A DNA stretch of 64,000 nucleotides from Sulfurimonas hydrogeniphila (lineage in GTDB: Bacteria; Campylobacterota; Campylobacteria; Campylobacterales; Sulfurimonadaceae). Positions 34,613 through 44,529 of the stretch are shown here, piece after piece. The DNA is taken from assembly GCF_009068765.1 (NCBI RefSeq), contig NZ_CP035534.1, positions 2,046,001 through 2,110,000 of the forward strand, in the 5' to 3' direction. The stretch's first letter is position 1. Every line of letters begins with the position of its first letter. The translations under genes were made by a program, and so were the position numbers. A model generated the notes under the pieces. It was not told the origin of the DNA, made no database searches, and saw only the letters and a list, made by a program, of their open reading frames with translations.

Positions 34613-34621
34613 TGATATAAT
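34613..34621 (+). promoter_or_regulatory. Extended -10 box of the diguanylate cyclase gene
   Basis: TGATATAAT with exactly 6 nt between it and the ATG at 34628; predicts a leaderless mRNA. Confidence 0.55.
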
Positions 34622-34627
34622 TATTAC

Positions 34628-35737
34628 ATGAATAAAATATTAGATTTTTTTATCCTGGAAAAAGAGAGTGATTTTTGTAACAGACGTTCTGTTGTTATAA
34701 AATTTGCCTTGATTGCCACTATTGTTCTCTTTTCACTTTTTGCCTGTATCAACCTTCTCATTGGGCAGTACTGGGCAGCGATTATAGACTCCGTCTCTGC
34801 CGTAGTCAGCATACTCTCTTATATTTATATGCAAAAAACGGGCAATATTCTTCTGTCTGTCCGTATAGTGACTTTCAATGTTGTTGTCTTTTTTCTTGTT
34901 TTTGCATATATTTCACAGGCCTCTCATTTCTCTTTAATCTGGACTATTTTTGTTCCTGTTTTTGCCATTATCAGTAACGGCAAAAAAGCTGGGTTGTATT
35001 TTTCACTCCTGTTTTACACCTTTCTTTTTGCTCTTGCCTACCATTACATCAATGTATGGAATGGAGGAGAGTGGCACTTTACAGACTGGGTACGACTGGT
35101 CCTTGCTTCCACAATTCTCACACTTTGTATGTATATTTATGAAGCCCTTTTGGATGCGGCACAACAGGACTTACAGCTTGCAAGAGCCAAAGAGCGCCAA
35201 AGAAGCGAAGATCTGCATCAGCAGTCTGTTACCGATCAGCTCACCGGTTTGTACAACAGAAGATATTATGACAATATGATCAACAAACTCTCTTTTTTGG
35301 CAAAACGCCAGGATCTTTATATCACTTTTTTTATTTTGGATATTGATTATTTTAAATACTATAATGATTATTACGGGCATATAAAAGGTGATGAAACACT
35401 CATACAGGTAGCAAATGTACTCCGAGAACACATACAAAGAGGCGATGATTTTGTTTTCAGGCTCGGAGGGGAAGAGTTTGCGGGTATCATTCTTTCAAAC
35501 GAAAAAGAAAAAACACATCAGTGGGTATCTCAACTCACTGCAATTATAGAAAATCTGAAAATAGAGCACAAAGCCTCTGAAATATCAGATTTTTTGACTG
35601 TAAGTATAGGAATCGCCACCCTTGAGCATCTTGATGGTGAAAAAAATATTGATTTACTCTATAAATATGCCGACAAGGCTCTGTATGCCGCCAAATACAG
35701 CGGCCGCAACAGAAGCCTGGTCAGTCAGGATTCGTAA
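34628..35737 (+). CDS. Membrane diguanylate cyclase
   Basis: A 369 aa protein: six or so membrane helices over residues 18-185 (a MASE-like sensor), a short coiled linker, then GGDEF (about 205-365) with VTDQLTGLYNRRYYD and RLGGEEFAG near 279. The active site is intact. No inhibitory RxxD is obvious before it. Own promoter, 72 nt after the GGDEF-EAL gene, and convergent with tkt, whose stop lies 3 nt away. Confidence 0.9.
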   Translation: MNKILDFFILEKESDFCNRRSVVIKFALIATIVLFSLFACINLLIGQYWAAIIDSVSAVVSILSYIYMQKTGNILLSVRIVTFNVVVFFLVFAYISQASHFSLIWTIFVPVFAIISNGKKAGLYFSLLFYTFLFALAYHYINVWNGGEWHFTDWVRLVLASTILTLCMYIYEALLDAAQQDLQLARAKERQRSEDLHQQSVTDQLTGLYNRRYYDNMINKLSFLAKRQDLYITFFILDIDYFKYYNDYYGHIKGDETLIQVANVLREHIQRGDDFVFRLGGEEFAGIILSNEKEKTHQWVSQLTAIIENLKIEHKASEISDFLTVSIGIATLEHLDGEKNIDLLYKYADKALYAAKYSGRNRSLVSQDS

Positions 35738-35740
35738 AGT

Positions 35741-37663
35741 CTATTTGATTTTTTCCAGTATGGCATCTACTGTAAAACCAAATTTCTCAAACAGTTCTTT
35801 TGCCGGTGCTGATGCGCCAAAAGTATCCATGCCGATGACTTCATCCGCCAAACGGTACCACTCCAGTCCGCGCGCCGCTTCAATGGCTACTTTTTTTGTA
35901 TCTGGAAGAATAATTTCATCAATATAGTCCTGATCCTGTTCTATAAACAAATCATAGCACGGAACAGAAACAACATTGACAAAAAGACCTTTTTCATTCA
36001 GTGCCTCTTTTGTTTTGAGTGCCAGTTCCACTTCGCTTCCTGAAGCAATAAGCGTCAGCGAAGCATTTTCATCACTTGCCAGCAGATACCCTCCGCGGCT
36101 TATTTCACCTTTTACCGGAGCAGGGACAATAGCGAGACCCTGGCGGGAACATACAAAAGCAGACGGAGATTTTTTCATTGTCAGTGCTGTTTTCCATGCT
36201 GCAACATTTTCAGCACCGTCAGCCGGACGCCACACATAAAAGTTCGGCAGGGCACGGAACTGTGAAAGATGCTCGATCGGTTCATGTGTCGGGCCGTCTT
36301 CTCCAACACCGATACTGTCATGCGTCCATACAAAGAACTGCTGAATGCCTGTCAGTGCCGCAATCCTTGCAGCAGGCTTGAGGTAGTCCGAAAATACAAA
36401 GAACGTTGAAGTAAACGGCATGAGCGGACCATACAATGCCATTGCATTGGCAATAGCCGCCATCGCATGCTCTCGAATACCAAAATAGATATTTTTTCCT
36501 TTTGGAAAAACACCCATATCATTCAAATATGTTTTGTTTGAAGGACTTAAATCCGCCGAACCGCCGATAAAACCGGGAATCGCTTTGGCTATGGCATTGA
36601 GAATTTTTCCGTTTGTATTTCTTGTTGCATCGGCTTTTTCAAAAACCGGCCATTGTATTCTTGAAAAGTCATGATTCAGGAGTGCCTCAAGTGCTTCATT
36701 CTGTTCCATTAAAGGAGCAGTTTTAAGCGAATGTATCCACTCGCGTTCTGCCAGATCACCCGCTTCAACGGCACATCGAAAACGTACCATCACATCCTCA
36801 GGCACAAAGAATTTCTTCTCCGGATCAAATCCTGCACCTCTTTTGGCATCTGCAATCACATCTTCACCAAGCGGTGCCCCGTGAGCATGATGAGAACCTT
36901 CAAGAGGACCTGCTCCCTTGGCTATAATAGTATTTGCAATGATAAGGACCGGTCTGTCTGCTTTTTTTGCCTGAGCAATTGTTGCGTCTATCTCATCATA
37001 GTCATGCCCGTTACACTCAAGTACTTCCCAGCACTGCGATTCAAAACGTGCTCGGATATCTTCACTGATACTTAAGTCAGTATTACCCTCAATAGTTATA
37101 CGGTTTGAGTCATAAATAAGAATAAGATTGTCGAGTTTGTTGTGTCCGGCAAGAGAGCATGCCTCATAAGAGATACCCTCTTCCAGGTCACCGTCTCCGC
37201 ACAGACAGTAGACAGTGTGATCAATCAGTTTCGCTGTATCCGAATTCACCTGTGCACCGACATATTTTGATGCCATAGAAAAACCTACCGCATTGGCGAT
37301 TCCCTGCCCCAGCGGACCGGTTGTGATTTCTATGCCTTCAGTGTGTCCGTATTCAGGATGTCCCGGTGTTTTTGAATCAAGCTGACGAAACTGCTTTAAA
37401 TCATCAAGCGTCAAGCCATATCCCCAAAGATAATAGAGGGAGTAGATAAGCCCTGTTGCATGCCCGCCTGAAAAGACAAGTCTGTCACGGTTCAGCCATG
37501 AAGGATTTTTAGGGTTATGCTTGAGATGTTCACTCAAAACCACTGCAATATCGGCCAGTCCCATTGGTGCGCCCGGATGACCCGAATTTGCCTTTTGTAC
37601 CATATCTGCTGCTAAAAATCTTATCGTATTCGCCATCTTTTGACGCATTGCATTTTCATTCAT
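35741..37663 (-). CDS. tkt: Transketolase
   Basis: A 640 aa thiamine-diphosphate enzyme of the pentose phosphate or Calvin-type carbon flow. GHPEYGHTEGIEITTGPLGQ, the ThDP/Mg motif CGDGDLEEGISYEA...DSN, and GVGEDGPTHEPIEHL are all present; full length for the family. Starts 2 nt after ispA, a gene pairing seen in other Campylobacterota. Cytoplasmic dimer. Confidence 0.96.
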   Translation of the reverse strand: MNENAMRQKMANTIRFLAADMVQKANSGHPGAPMGLADIAVVLSEHLKHNPKNPSWLNRDRLVFSGGHATGLIYSLYYLWGYGLTLDDLKQFRQLDSKTPGHPEYGHTEGIEITTGPLGQGIANAVGFSMASKYVGAQVNSDTAKLIDHTVYCLCGDGDLEEGISYEACSLAGHNKLDNLILIYDSNRITIEGNTDLSISEDIRARFESQCWEVLECNGHDYDEIDATIAQAKKADRPVLIIANTIIAKGAGPLEGSHHAHGAPLGEDVIADAKRGAGFDPEKKFFVPEDVMVRFRCAVEAGDLAEREWIHSLKTAPLMEQNEALEALLNHDFSRIQWPVFEKADATRNTNGKILNAIAKAIPGFIGGSADLSPSNKTYLNDMGVFPKGKNIYFGIREHAMAAIANAMALYGPLMPFTSTFFVFSDYLKPAARIAALTGIQQFFVWTHDSIGVGEDGPTHEPIEHLSQFRALPNFYVWRPADGAENVAAWKTALTMKKSPSAFVCSRQGLAIVPAPVKGEISRGGYLLASDENASLTLIASGSEVELALKTKEALNEKGLFVNVVSVPCYDLFIEQDQDYIDEIILPDTKKVAIEAARGLEWYRLADEVIGMDTFGASAPAKELFEKFGFTVDAILEKIK

Positions 37664-37665
37664 TT

Positions 37666-38514
37666 TTATTCCTTGTGCCTGTTTATGTATTTTGTTAATA
37701 AAGGTGACAACTCGCCTGACAAGCTCTCATCAAAATTACACATTTCACTGTTGAGCTCATCTGCCAAAGCATCTGCCTCTCTTACTGCCGTTTGCAGTCC
37801 AAGTATCGTTACGAAACTGTTTTTCTCTTCATCATTGTTTGTCAGCTTTCCTGCTTCGTCTGAACTTTGTGTGACATCCAAAATATCATCCTGAATTTGA
37901 AACAGCAATCCGAGTTTAATCCCAAAATCATACAACTTTTCTGCCATATCATCACGCCCGACAATAATCGCGCCCATCTTCAAAGAGGCGGCAATGAGTT
38001 TTGCTGTTTTGTTGGTATGCAAAATCTTAATCTCTTCTATCTTCAAAGGCTTGTTTTCAAAATAACAGTCTATAGCCTGTCCCAGCACCATGCCGCCCAG
38101 TCCTCCGTTGCTTGCAAGCTCACGAATCAGTTTTACCCGTATTTCATCAGAAAAAGGAGCATTGGACAAAAACTCGAAGGCATAGGTGTTTAAAGCATCC
38201 CCTGCCAATATTGCCGTTACTTCATCGAAGCTTACATGTAAAGTCGGATGTCCGCGACGCAGTGGAGAATTATCCATAGCCGGCAGATCATCATGAATAA
38301 GCGAATAAGTATGTAAAAATTCTATAGCCAGGGCTGCATGGTTTGCAGATTCAAGCATGAGAGGGTTGTACGCTTTGACAACACCCAGCAGCAATGCAGG
38401 ACGAAATCTTTTTCCGCCTGCTTTGAGCATATCTTGCAAAGCACGCTCATATGTAGGATGAATACTTTGTGATGTCGGTAAGTTGTCTAATAAAAATTGT
38501 TCGAAGTTTTGCAT
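37666..38514 (-). CDS. ispA: Polyprenyl diphosphate synthase (farnesyl/geranylgeranyl)
   Basis: A 282 aa trans-prenyltransferase with both aspartate-rich motifs: LIHDDLPAMDNSPLRRG near 81 and QIQDDILD near 215. The extra residues in the first motif are normal for bacterial farnesyl diphosphate synthases. Makes the precursor of undecaprenol and quinone chains. 19 nt after the PDZ gene. Confidence 0.95.
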   Translation of the reverse strand: MQNFEQFLLDNLPTSQSIHPTYERALQDMLKAGGKRFRPALLLGVVKAYNPLMLESANHAALAIEFLHTYSLIHDDLPAMDNSPLRRGHPTLHVSFDEVTAILAGDALNTYAFEFLSNAPFSDEIRVKLIRELASNGGLGGMVLGQAIDCYFENKPLKIEEIKILHTNKTAKLIAASLKMGAIIVGRDDMAEKLYDFGIKLGLLFQIQDDILDVTQSSDEAGKLTNNDEEKNSFVTILGLQTAVREADALADELNSEMCNFDESLSGELSPLLTKYINRHKE

Positions 38515-38533
38515 GTGAAATTGTATTGTTTTT

Positions 38534-39514
38534 CTACTTAATCTTTACAAAAAACTGAAAGTTATTGCGTTCAAATAACAAAGAAGAGCAGTCTTTAAAG
38601 TTTTCTATATATTTTCGCAGTTCTTCCTGGTTCTTTACAGTGATGCCGTTCACCTGTATGAGTCTGTCTCCACTCTTGAGTCCATAGTTTTTAAAGGCTT
38701 TTTTTAACCGGCTTACATGTAAACCCTCATCAAAATAGATCCCTTTTTGTTCCAAGAAGGTATCACTCAAAAAACCACCGCCGTATCTTTGCCTGCTCTG
38801 CACTTCAAAAGTCAGCAACTTTCCTCCACGCTTTATCTGCACCGTGTGTTTAGCTCCCAAAGAACCGAAAAGAACTTTTCTCATAAATGATGCGGCATTT
38901 TTCACTTTTTTGTTGTCGTAATACAGTATGCAGTCACCTTTTTTAAAAGGATTGTCCGGCATATAGGGATCACTTGCAATGACGACTACTGATCTGTTTG
39001 CATCATTTACACGAACACCGATATCAGCATAACGGACCTTTTCTGTTTTGAGAAAATACTGCAGATACTCTTTTTCTATCACCCCTTTTTTACTGACAAC
39101 AGCTTCCAAAGAGCAGCAGCTGCTGCTGATGATAGCCGGCAAAGAAAGTTTTTGACTGTATTTTCCAAAAAAGTCGAGTCCTACCTGATGTACCAGCATA
39201 CTTCCTTCTTTGGCTTCCTCGGCATTGACTATAGCAGTTCCAAGCTGTAAACGCATATTCAGATCATACGGATAGGCAAAAGAGGTTTTCTCTTCGATAA
39301 GATACAGAGACAAAAAGGGGTCATGTTTTAAAATTTTTGATTGGGGTTTTTGTCGGGAAAAGACAATACGGTGATTTTTTTCGACAGGAATAAAAAGTGC
39401 CCTGTCATGTATGATTTTTGCATCTTTTGCTTTTTTGACACAAAAATCATACCCGCCTTTACAGGCATAAACATTGAAAAAGAATAAATGCAGTATGAGA
39501 AACAGGCGAAGCAC
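38534..39514 (-). CDS. Secreted PDZ-domain protein
   Basis: A 326 aa protein with a signal peptide (MLRLFLILHLFFFNVYAC) and two PDZ-like segments: one around 190-240 (DNPFKKGDCILYYDNKKVKN) and one at the end (LKSGDRLIQVNGITVKNQEE). No protease domain. The GTG start directly follows the ybaB stop. A conserved epsilonproteobacterial protein of unknown role; periplasmic scaffold is an inference. Confidence 0.75.
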   Translation of the reverse strand: MLRLFLILHLFFFNVYACKGGYDFCVKKAKDAKIIHDRALFIPVEKNHRIVFSRQKPQSKILKHDPFLSLYLIEEKTSFAYPYDLNMRLQLGTAIVNAEEAKEGSMLVHQVGLDFFGKYSQKLSLPAIISSSCCSLEAVVSKKGVIEKEYLQYFLKTEKVRYADIGVRVNDANRSVVVIASDPYMPDNPFKKGDCILYYDNKKVKNAASFMRKVLFGSLGAKHTVQIKRGGKLLTFEVQSRQRYGGGFLSDTFLEQKGIYFDEGLHVSRLKKAFKNYGLKSGDRLIQVNGITVKNQEELRKYIENFKDCSSLLFERNNFQFFVKIK

Positions 39515-39808
39515 CTATTTGAGCCCGCCAAACATACTCAAAGCACTGTTTTGTTGATTTTGTTGTACCATTTTATTTGCATCATTGATGGCGCCTATAA
39601 GTAAAATTTGCAGGGAGTCTTTGTCGCTTAAGAGCTCTTCATCAATATTAAGATCAATGACTTCGCCGTTGCCGTTGAAGGTGAGTTCAATCATCCCTCC
39701 ACCGCTTTTGACACTAAAAGTTTTATTTGCCAGCTCTTCTTGAAGTTTTGCAGCATTTTCCTGCATTCCTTCAAGGAGTTTGCCCATATCGCCAAGATTA
39801 CCAAACAC
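39515..39808 (-). CDS. ybaB: YbaB/EbfC nucleoid-associated protein
   Basis: A 97 aa DNA-binding protein with the family's central motif MIELTFNGNGEVIDLNIDEE. 21 nt after panD; the panD-ybaB order is also found in Helicobacter. Acts as a dimer on DNA. Confidence 0.93.
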   Translation of the reverse strand: MFGNLGDMGKLLEGMQENAAKLQEELANKTFSVKSGGGMIELTFNGNGEVIDLNIDEELLSDKDSLQILLIGAINDANKMVQQNQQNSALSMFGGLK

Positions 39809-39829
39809 TATGACATCTCACATTCATCA

Positions 39830-40195
39830 TTAAATCTCATCGTGAATAGCGTCGATGTTATTGTCATCATCCAAAATAACAACTTTTGGTTTGTAGCTTT
39901 CAAGTTCTTTTTCGTCATAAGTACCGTAGGCTACAATGATAACCTTGTCGCCTTTGTGTACTTTTCTTGCTGCTGCACCATTTAAGCAAATGTCACGTTT
40001 TCCTCTTTCGCCTAGAATGATGTAAGTAGAAAATCGCTCACCATTGTTAATATTAAGGATCTCTACCTTTTGTCCGACTCTCATCTTGGCAGCTTCTAAA
40101 AGTTCTTCATCTATGGTAATCGAACCAACATAGTTCAAATTAGCATCAGTTACAGTGGCACGGTGTATTTTGCTGTACAACATTTCCATTAACAT
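39830..40195 (-). CDS. panD: Aspartate 1-decarboxylase proenzyme
   Basis: A 121 aa pyruvoyl enzyme making beta-alanine for pantothenate. Self-cleavage is expected at Gly-Ser in [32 protein letters not shown] is also typical. ATG at 40195 is chosen for the AGGA 8 nt upstream; ATG 40189 and 40183 are alternatives, and a longer frame to 40270 overlaps the ferredoxin gene. Confidence 0.95.
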   Translation of the reverse strand: MLMEMLYSKIHRATVTDANLNYVGSITIDEELLEAAKMRVGQKVEILNINNGERFSTYIILGERGKRDICLNGAAARKVHKGDKVIIVAYGTYDEKELESYKPKVVILDDDNNIDAIHDEI

Positions 40196-40205
40196 GACTG
40201 TTTTC

Positions 40206-40580
40206 CTACATTCCCATCTGTTTTTTTGCATCAGCAGGAGATATAGGCTCATCCCACATTTCAGAATCAATTACATATTCTTCAACAACTTTTCCGCCGA
40301 TTATATGTTCTTCTATAATACGGTCAATTTTTTCCTTGTTTAGGCCTACATACATAGTATGTCCCGGCTCTACTAACATAACAGGACCTGCCGAACAACG
40401 GTTAAGACATGAAGTGCGCACGATTGGTGCTGTCATCATAATCCCTTCTTTCATCAGTTTTTGGGCCGTGTATTGAAACAGGTCCTGCGTCTCTGGTGTA
40501 ACACATGATGGTTTTGGCATACCCGGAGGAGCAGACTGCTCACACTTGAAGATATAAAATGCCGGTTGTGGAATTCCCAT
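40206..40580 (-). CDS. Thioredoxin-like [2Fe-2S] ferredoxin
   Basis: A 124 aa protein with four likely cluster cysteines: Cys-11 in FYIFKCEQ, Cys-24 in KPSCV, then [10 protein letters not shown]. This is the thioredoxin-fold ferredoxin seen in NuoE and stand-alone forms. Start at ATG 40580 with AAGGA upstream. First gene of the panD group; electron partner unknown. Confidence 0.88.
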   Translation of the reverse strand: MGIPQPAFYIFKCEQSAPPGMPKPSCVTPETQDLFQYTAQKLMKEGIMMTAPIVRTSCLNRCSAGPVMLVEPGHTMYVGLNKEKIDRIIEEHIIGGKVVEEYVIDSEMWDEPISPADAKKQMGM

Positions 40581-40680
40581 TGAAATAATCCTTAATTTTT
40601 TCGCAATTATATCGAAAATTTGCATCTGTTTTCTAATAAAGTGAAATAAGTTTAGATTTTTAAGCTATTTTCTACTATTT

Positions 40681-41976
40681 TCACTCTAAATTTAAAAGTT
40701 CTTTTACAACTTCTCTGTCATCAAAAGGAAATTTTTCATCATAAATAATTTGGTCTGTTTCATCGCCTTTTCCGAGAATAACAACAACGTCATCTTCTCC
40801 TTGCAACGCAAGTGCCATCTGTATTGCTTTTTTTCTGTTAAGCTCAACCATAATATTTGATTTTTCCTGTATACCTTCTAAAATATCCTCTACAATTGTC
40901 TGCGGATCTTCATAACGCGGATTGTCACTCGTAACAATGACCTTTTTGGCAAGACTTGCAGCTACCCTGCCCATAAGCGGTCGTTTTTTTCTGTCTCTGT
41001 CACCGCCTGCTCCAAAAACGACAATCAGTTCTTTTTCTTTCAAAGCATTGAGTACCTGAGCCATACCGTCAGGTGTGTGTGCAAAATCCACTATGACATT
41101 CGGAGCAGCACAGACCTGTTCCATTCTTCCGCTCACCCCTGCAAAATTATCCACCACATCTGCAATCTCTTCAAGACTTTTGTCTGTTATGAGATGCGTT
41201 GCCGATATGGCAGCCATCAAATTATACAGATTAAAAAAACCGTGAAGTGAAGCGGTAAAAGGGACAATCTCTTGAAAATGCTGGATAATACCACTTGAGC
41301 CGTCATTGAGAGAATATGCCATAAGTCTGTATGTTGCAGGATTTTCTATACCGTATGTGTAGGCATTTTTAAAATTAAATGCAGCTTTGGATTCATCTTT
41401 ATTTATAAGTTTTTTGCTCTCATCCTGAAAAAAACTGTTTTTTACATGTATATATTCTTCTAAAGTTTTATGATAGTCCAGATGATCCTGAGTGATATTT
41501 GTCAAAATTTTCAGCGCAAAACTGAGGCCTTCAATACGTTTTTGCACGATTGCATGGGAACTGACTTCCATTACAAAATACTCACATCCCGCACTCACTG
41601 CCTGGTAAATATGCCGGTAGGTATTGAGTACGGATGGGGTGGTAAGCGTTTTTCCCTCACATGCCTCATCATTCATAAACAACCCGCGGGTTCCCTGCAT
41701 TGCAGCCTTGTAGCCAAGATCGAGTAAAAATGAATAGATTGCACTCGCCGTTGTAGTTTTGCCGTTTGTACCGGTAATACCGATTATTTTAATCTGGTCA
41801 ACACCAAAGAACTCTGCAATGTCTTCGATTCTGACAATAGAGTGGGCATTATTCCTCTTTGCATCTTCTATATAGCCGCTGTTTTGGTGCGTCAGAACAA
41901 ACGCCGTCTCGGCATCACACTCTTTTGAGTTTTCAGTGATATATTTATACGCTTGATTTGGCAGTTCAATTTTCAA
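40681..41976 (-). CDS. murE: UDP-MurNAc-L-Ala-D-Glu:2,6-diaminopimelate ligase
   Basis: A 431 aa Mur ligase of peptidoglycan synthesis. ATP site GITGTNGKTTTAS near 63; VSSHAIVQ and HTPDGM follow; DNPRYEDP near 347 is the diaminopimelate-recognition motif. A shortened N-terminal domain is usual in this class. The start overlaps the preceding gene by 11 nt. Confidence 0.95.
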   Translation of the reverse strand: MKIELPNQAYKYITENSKECDAETAFVLTHQNSGYIEDAKRNNAHSIVRIEDIAEFFGVDQIKIIGITGTNGKTTTASAIYSFLLDLGYKAAMQGTRGLFMNDEACEGKTLTTPSVLNTYRHIYQAVSAGCEYFVMEVSSHAIVQKRIEGLSFALKILTNITQDHLDYHKTLEEYIHVKNSFFQDESKKLINKDESKAAFNFKNAYTYGIENPATYRLMAYSLNDGSSGIIQHFQEIVPFTASLHGFFNLYNLMAAISATHLITDKSLEEIADVVDNFAGVSGRMEQVCAAPNVIVDFAHTPDGMAQVLNALKEKELIVVFGAGGDRDRKKRPLMGRVAASLAKKVIVTSDNPRYEDPQTIVEDILEGIQEKSNIMVELNRKKAIQMALALQGEDDVVVILGKGDETDQIIYDEKFPFDDREVVKELLNLE

Positions 41977-42559
41977 TATTTTTGCCCTGTGCCAGTTTTT
42001 TTAACAGTTTTCGCAAGAGTTTGTCACCGGGATATACACTCAGAGCATTTTCAAGATAGGTTAATGCCATTTGTGCAAAATCATGTTCTATCAGTTTGTC
42101 TAAAAAATCTAAAAAATCTTCTTTGTTTGTTATAATTACTCGGGTAGAAAACATAATATTTTCAAAGGTTTCTACAAAATCTCCGCCTTCATCCAAAATT
42201 TTTTGAAAATCACTGTAGAGAATCCCCTCTTCAAACTCCAATCTGTTACGCAAAGGTTCGGCAAATACTTCACTGAGTTTTTCCAGGGTACCGTCCATGC
42301 TTTCAAGTATTTCACTCATAATAGCATCAGCTTCTTCTTTGTCTTCTTCTCTTAATATTTCATAATAATCAAACAGTGCTTCGGCACCCTCTTCTCCGCT
42401 CATAGCCATTTCCGAAAGTATAACCCCGTTAAAAGCCTCTTTTGAATCCGGATCGTTTTGCAAAACCTGTGCAAATTTATCTAAGGCATTTTTATATTCC
42501 GCCCGCGAAAAATTCTCTTTTGCCTGTGATAATATTTTATATTTACTTATTGTTCCCAT
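41966..42559 (-). CDS. TPR-like helical protein
   Basis: A 197 aa acidic, all-helical protein. The N-terminal AEYKNALDKFAQVLQNDPDS is one tetratricopeptide-like unit and the C-terminus (ALTYLENALSVYPGDKLLRK) another. Lies between nfu and murE with tight spacing. Function unknown; a conserved class-specific protein is likely. Confidence 0.75.
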   Translation of the reverse strand: MGTISKYKILSQAKENFSRAEYKNALDKFAQVLQNDPDSKEAFNGVILSEMAMSGEEGAEALFDYYEILREEDKEEADAIMSEILESMDGTLEKLSEVFAEPLRNRLEFEEGILYSDFQKILDEGGDFVETFENIMFSTRVIITNKEDFLDFLDKLIEHDFAQMALTYLENALSVYPGDKLLRKLLKKLAQGKNIEN

Positions 42560-42568
42560 ATGCTTCTT

Positions 42569-42844
42569 TTATAAATTATCTATATCGTTTTCCATGCCCA
42601 TCGGGACATTAACAACAGTTATTTCAGGATGGATATCCATTCTCAACTGTCTCTCGACACCGTACTTTAATGTACTTCCACTGCTCGCACACCCTATGCA
42701 TGCACCTTTTAGCTGTACATAGACACTTCCGTTTTTCACGGTAATAAAATCTATGTCTCCCCCGTCAAGCGCCAAAGAGGGGCGCACCTTGTCTATAACA
42801 CGCCGAACCGGTTCCAATAATTCTTCATCTGTAAATGGAATCAT
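42569..42844 (-). CDS. NifU-like (Nfu) iron-sulfur carrier
   Basis: A 91 aa Nfu domain: PSLALDGGDIDFI and the cluster motif GACIGCASS (CxxC). It binds and passes Fe-S clusters to target proteins. ATG at 42844 with AAGGA upstream; the frame is open further into the leader but without a start signal. 9 nt before the helical-repeat gene. Confidence 0.92.
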   Translation of the reverse strand: MIPFTDEELLEPVRRVIDKVRPSLALDGGDIDFITVKNGSVYVQLKGACIGCASSGSTLKYGVERQLRMDIHPEITVVNVPMGMENDIDNL

Positions 42845-42861
42845 ACTTATCCTTTTTATAT

Positions 42862-43132
42862 TATTGCCATCCCAAAGCAAACTTAAGCATACCAGCGATT
42901 AAAAGAATATGCAATTGCGAGGCACAAATTCGCAGGAGCTACTAGTAGCTTCAAGGATTTGTAACGAAGTCAAGTGTATGTTCTTTTAATCGTCCTTTGG
43001 ATAACACATAAAGAGGCAACCTGCAAAGCATCTATTCCTCAACTCTACTAGTAGAGCCTTCAGAATAGCTACTTCACATCTTACCTCTTGATGAGTTACT
43101 GGTATGCTTAAGTTTGCTTTGGGATGGCAATA
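42862..43132. repeat. 271-bp structured inverted-repeat element
   Basis: Perfect 34-bp terminal inverted repeats: 42862-42895 and 43099-43132. Inside, GATTAAAAGAA pairs with TTCTTTTAATC, and two further hairpins are each centred on CTACTAGTAG (near 42940-42950 and 43048-43058). No open frame. The shape is that of a miniature inverted-repeat element or a highly folded RNA. It fills the nfu / aldo-keto reductase gap. Confidence 0.8.
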
Positions 43133-43168
43133 TAACTCTTCTATTATCATAAAATATGACAAAATCGC

Positions 43169-44413
43169 TTAACAAGTCATAAAATTATTATTTAACTCAT
43201 CTTTTAAAGCCATAACCTCTTGTACGTAAGAGGGCTTTCGCATACCGACGAGTATATAATCAATTGCATCCTGTTTATATAAAAATTCCAAAGCACACAC
43301 CTGGATTTTTTTATGACACCCCTGAAATTCTTCTTTGAGTTCACTTCTCACACGTTTTGAACACTCGTATGCAACCATTGTTCTGTACTCTTGTAAAAAA
43401 AGATCTACAAATCTGAGTAATTCATCCAAAGAATCCGGTTCTAAATTCTTCAATGCTTCTCTTATGTGAGGAATAATCTGTGAATGCAAAAAAGTGTCAT
43501 ACTCACCAATCCATCCGAACCTGTGCTTATTTTCATCCATTTGTTCAATCAAATTATACAACGGTTTGAGTAAATCATTGTCACAGGCCTGAAGCAATTC
43601 ATTCAGATAGGTATAGTATTCCCTGCTTTCATCATAATCGGCCAGTCTGTGCATCAGTTTGTTTTTTTGTGCATTTAACGGACGGTTGGCAAGGACTCTC
43701 AGCCCATTTTTTTTCGCCCAGGCCGCACATTTGAGACCTTCTTTTTCAACTTTGTTTATTGGCAGTTGCACTGTGGTAAAACTGTGTTGTCTGTTTCCCG
43801 CTTCATCTGCGGCATTTTGGGCAAGTGTCAGTAAACTTTCATAGGGCAAAAACTCCAAATCGTCCTCTGCCTTTGCAAAGCTGTTGGAACTGATACCGTA
43901 GGAGCTGATACGTCCCTCTTTGACCTCTTCTTCCAAGCCCACAAATGCTTCATAGATTCTTTGGTACATTTCATCCAAAACTTCATCTCTGTTTTTGCCC
44001 TTATTGAGAGCATCAAGCAAAAAATACTCAGGATTGTGAATTAAATAACAATCAAGTTTACTCATTTGCAGTCTTTGGAGTGAAGCATCAAGCTGTTTTT
44101 TTAGAAACGATTTTGCAATTGAGTGGTAACAGTGTTCACTGAACTCTACAACATCTTCAAAAGGCATTTCTTTGTGTGCGAGCAAATTTGAACCCTGGAT
44201 ATATCCGCATTTGCTTACAATTTTAATTTTATCTCTGATTTCATCAGGAACACTGCGCAGCACTTTGCCGATTGCTCTTTCGGCACCGCCGTCTGTATAG
44301 TTTGTAGAGGTGTCAATCAGTTCTATCCCGGCGTATACAGCCTCTTTCAATGCTTCTATATGCAAAGGATTCTCATCTGTGACTCTGTAAGTTCCGAATG
44401 CGAAAGTACTCAT
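43169..44413 (-). CDS. Aldo/keto reductase family protein
   Basis: A 414 aa TIM-barrel oxidoreductase. Opening FAFGTYRVTD, IELIDTSTNYTDGGAERAIG (catalytic Asp/Tyr region), LDCYLIHNPEYFLL and a C-terminal DYILVGMRKPSYVQEVM that binds NADPH. About 90 residues longer than usual because of a helical insertion around 270-350. Substrate unknown. Monocistronic, downstream of the ribosomal cluster on the same strand. Confidence 0.85.
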   Translation of the reverse strand: MSTFAFGTYRVTDENPLHIEALKEAVYAGIELIDTSTNYTDGGAERAIGKVLRSVPDEIRDKIKIVSKCGYIQGSNLLAHKEMPFEDVVEFSEHCYHSIAKSFLKKQLDASLQRLQMSKLDCYLIHNPEYFLLDALNKGKNRDEVLDEMYQRIYEAFVGLEEEVKEGRISSYGISSNSFAKAEDDLEFLPYESLLTLAQNAADEAGNRQHSFTTVQLPINKVEKEGLKCAAWAKKNGLRVLANRPLNAQKNKLMHRLADYDESREYYTYLNELLQACDNDLLKPLYNLIEQMDENKHRFGWIGEYDTFLHSQIIPHIREALKNLEPDSLDELLRFVDLFLQEYRTMVAYECSKRVRSELKEEFQGCHKKIQVCALEFLYKQDAIDYILVGMRKPSYVQEVMALKDELNNNFMTC

Positions 44414-44490
44414 AATGCGTCCTGTATTGTAAAGTATTTTAGAATTCGTAAATTCTCTCTGTCTAATGGGGAAAGTTTAAAAAGAAGTTA

Positions 44491-44517
44491 CAATAACAGA
44501 CACAGGGTCTGGTATTG
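44491..44517 (-). terminator. Hairpin after rplQ
   Basis: CAATAACAGAC pairs with GTCTGGTATTG around an ACAGG loop, 13 nt beyond the rplQ stop. No strong T run; probable end of the rpmJ-rplQ operon. Confidence 0.5.
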
Positions 44518-44529
44518 TAAATATAGTAA

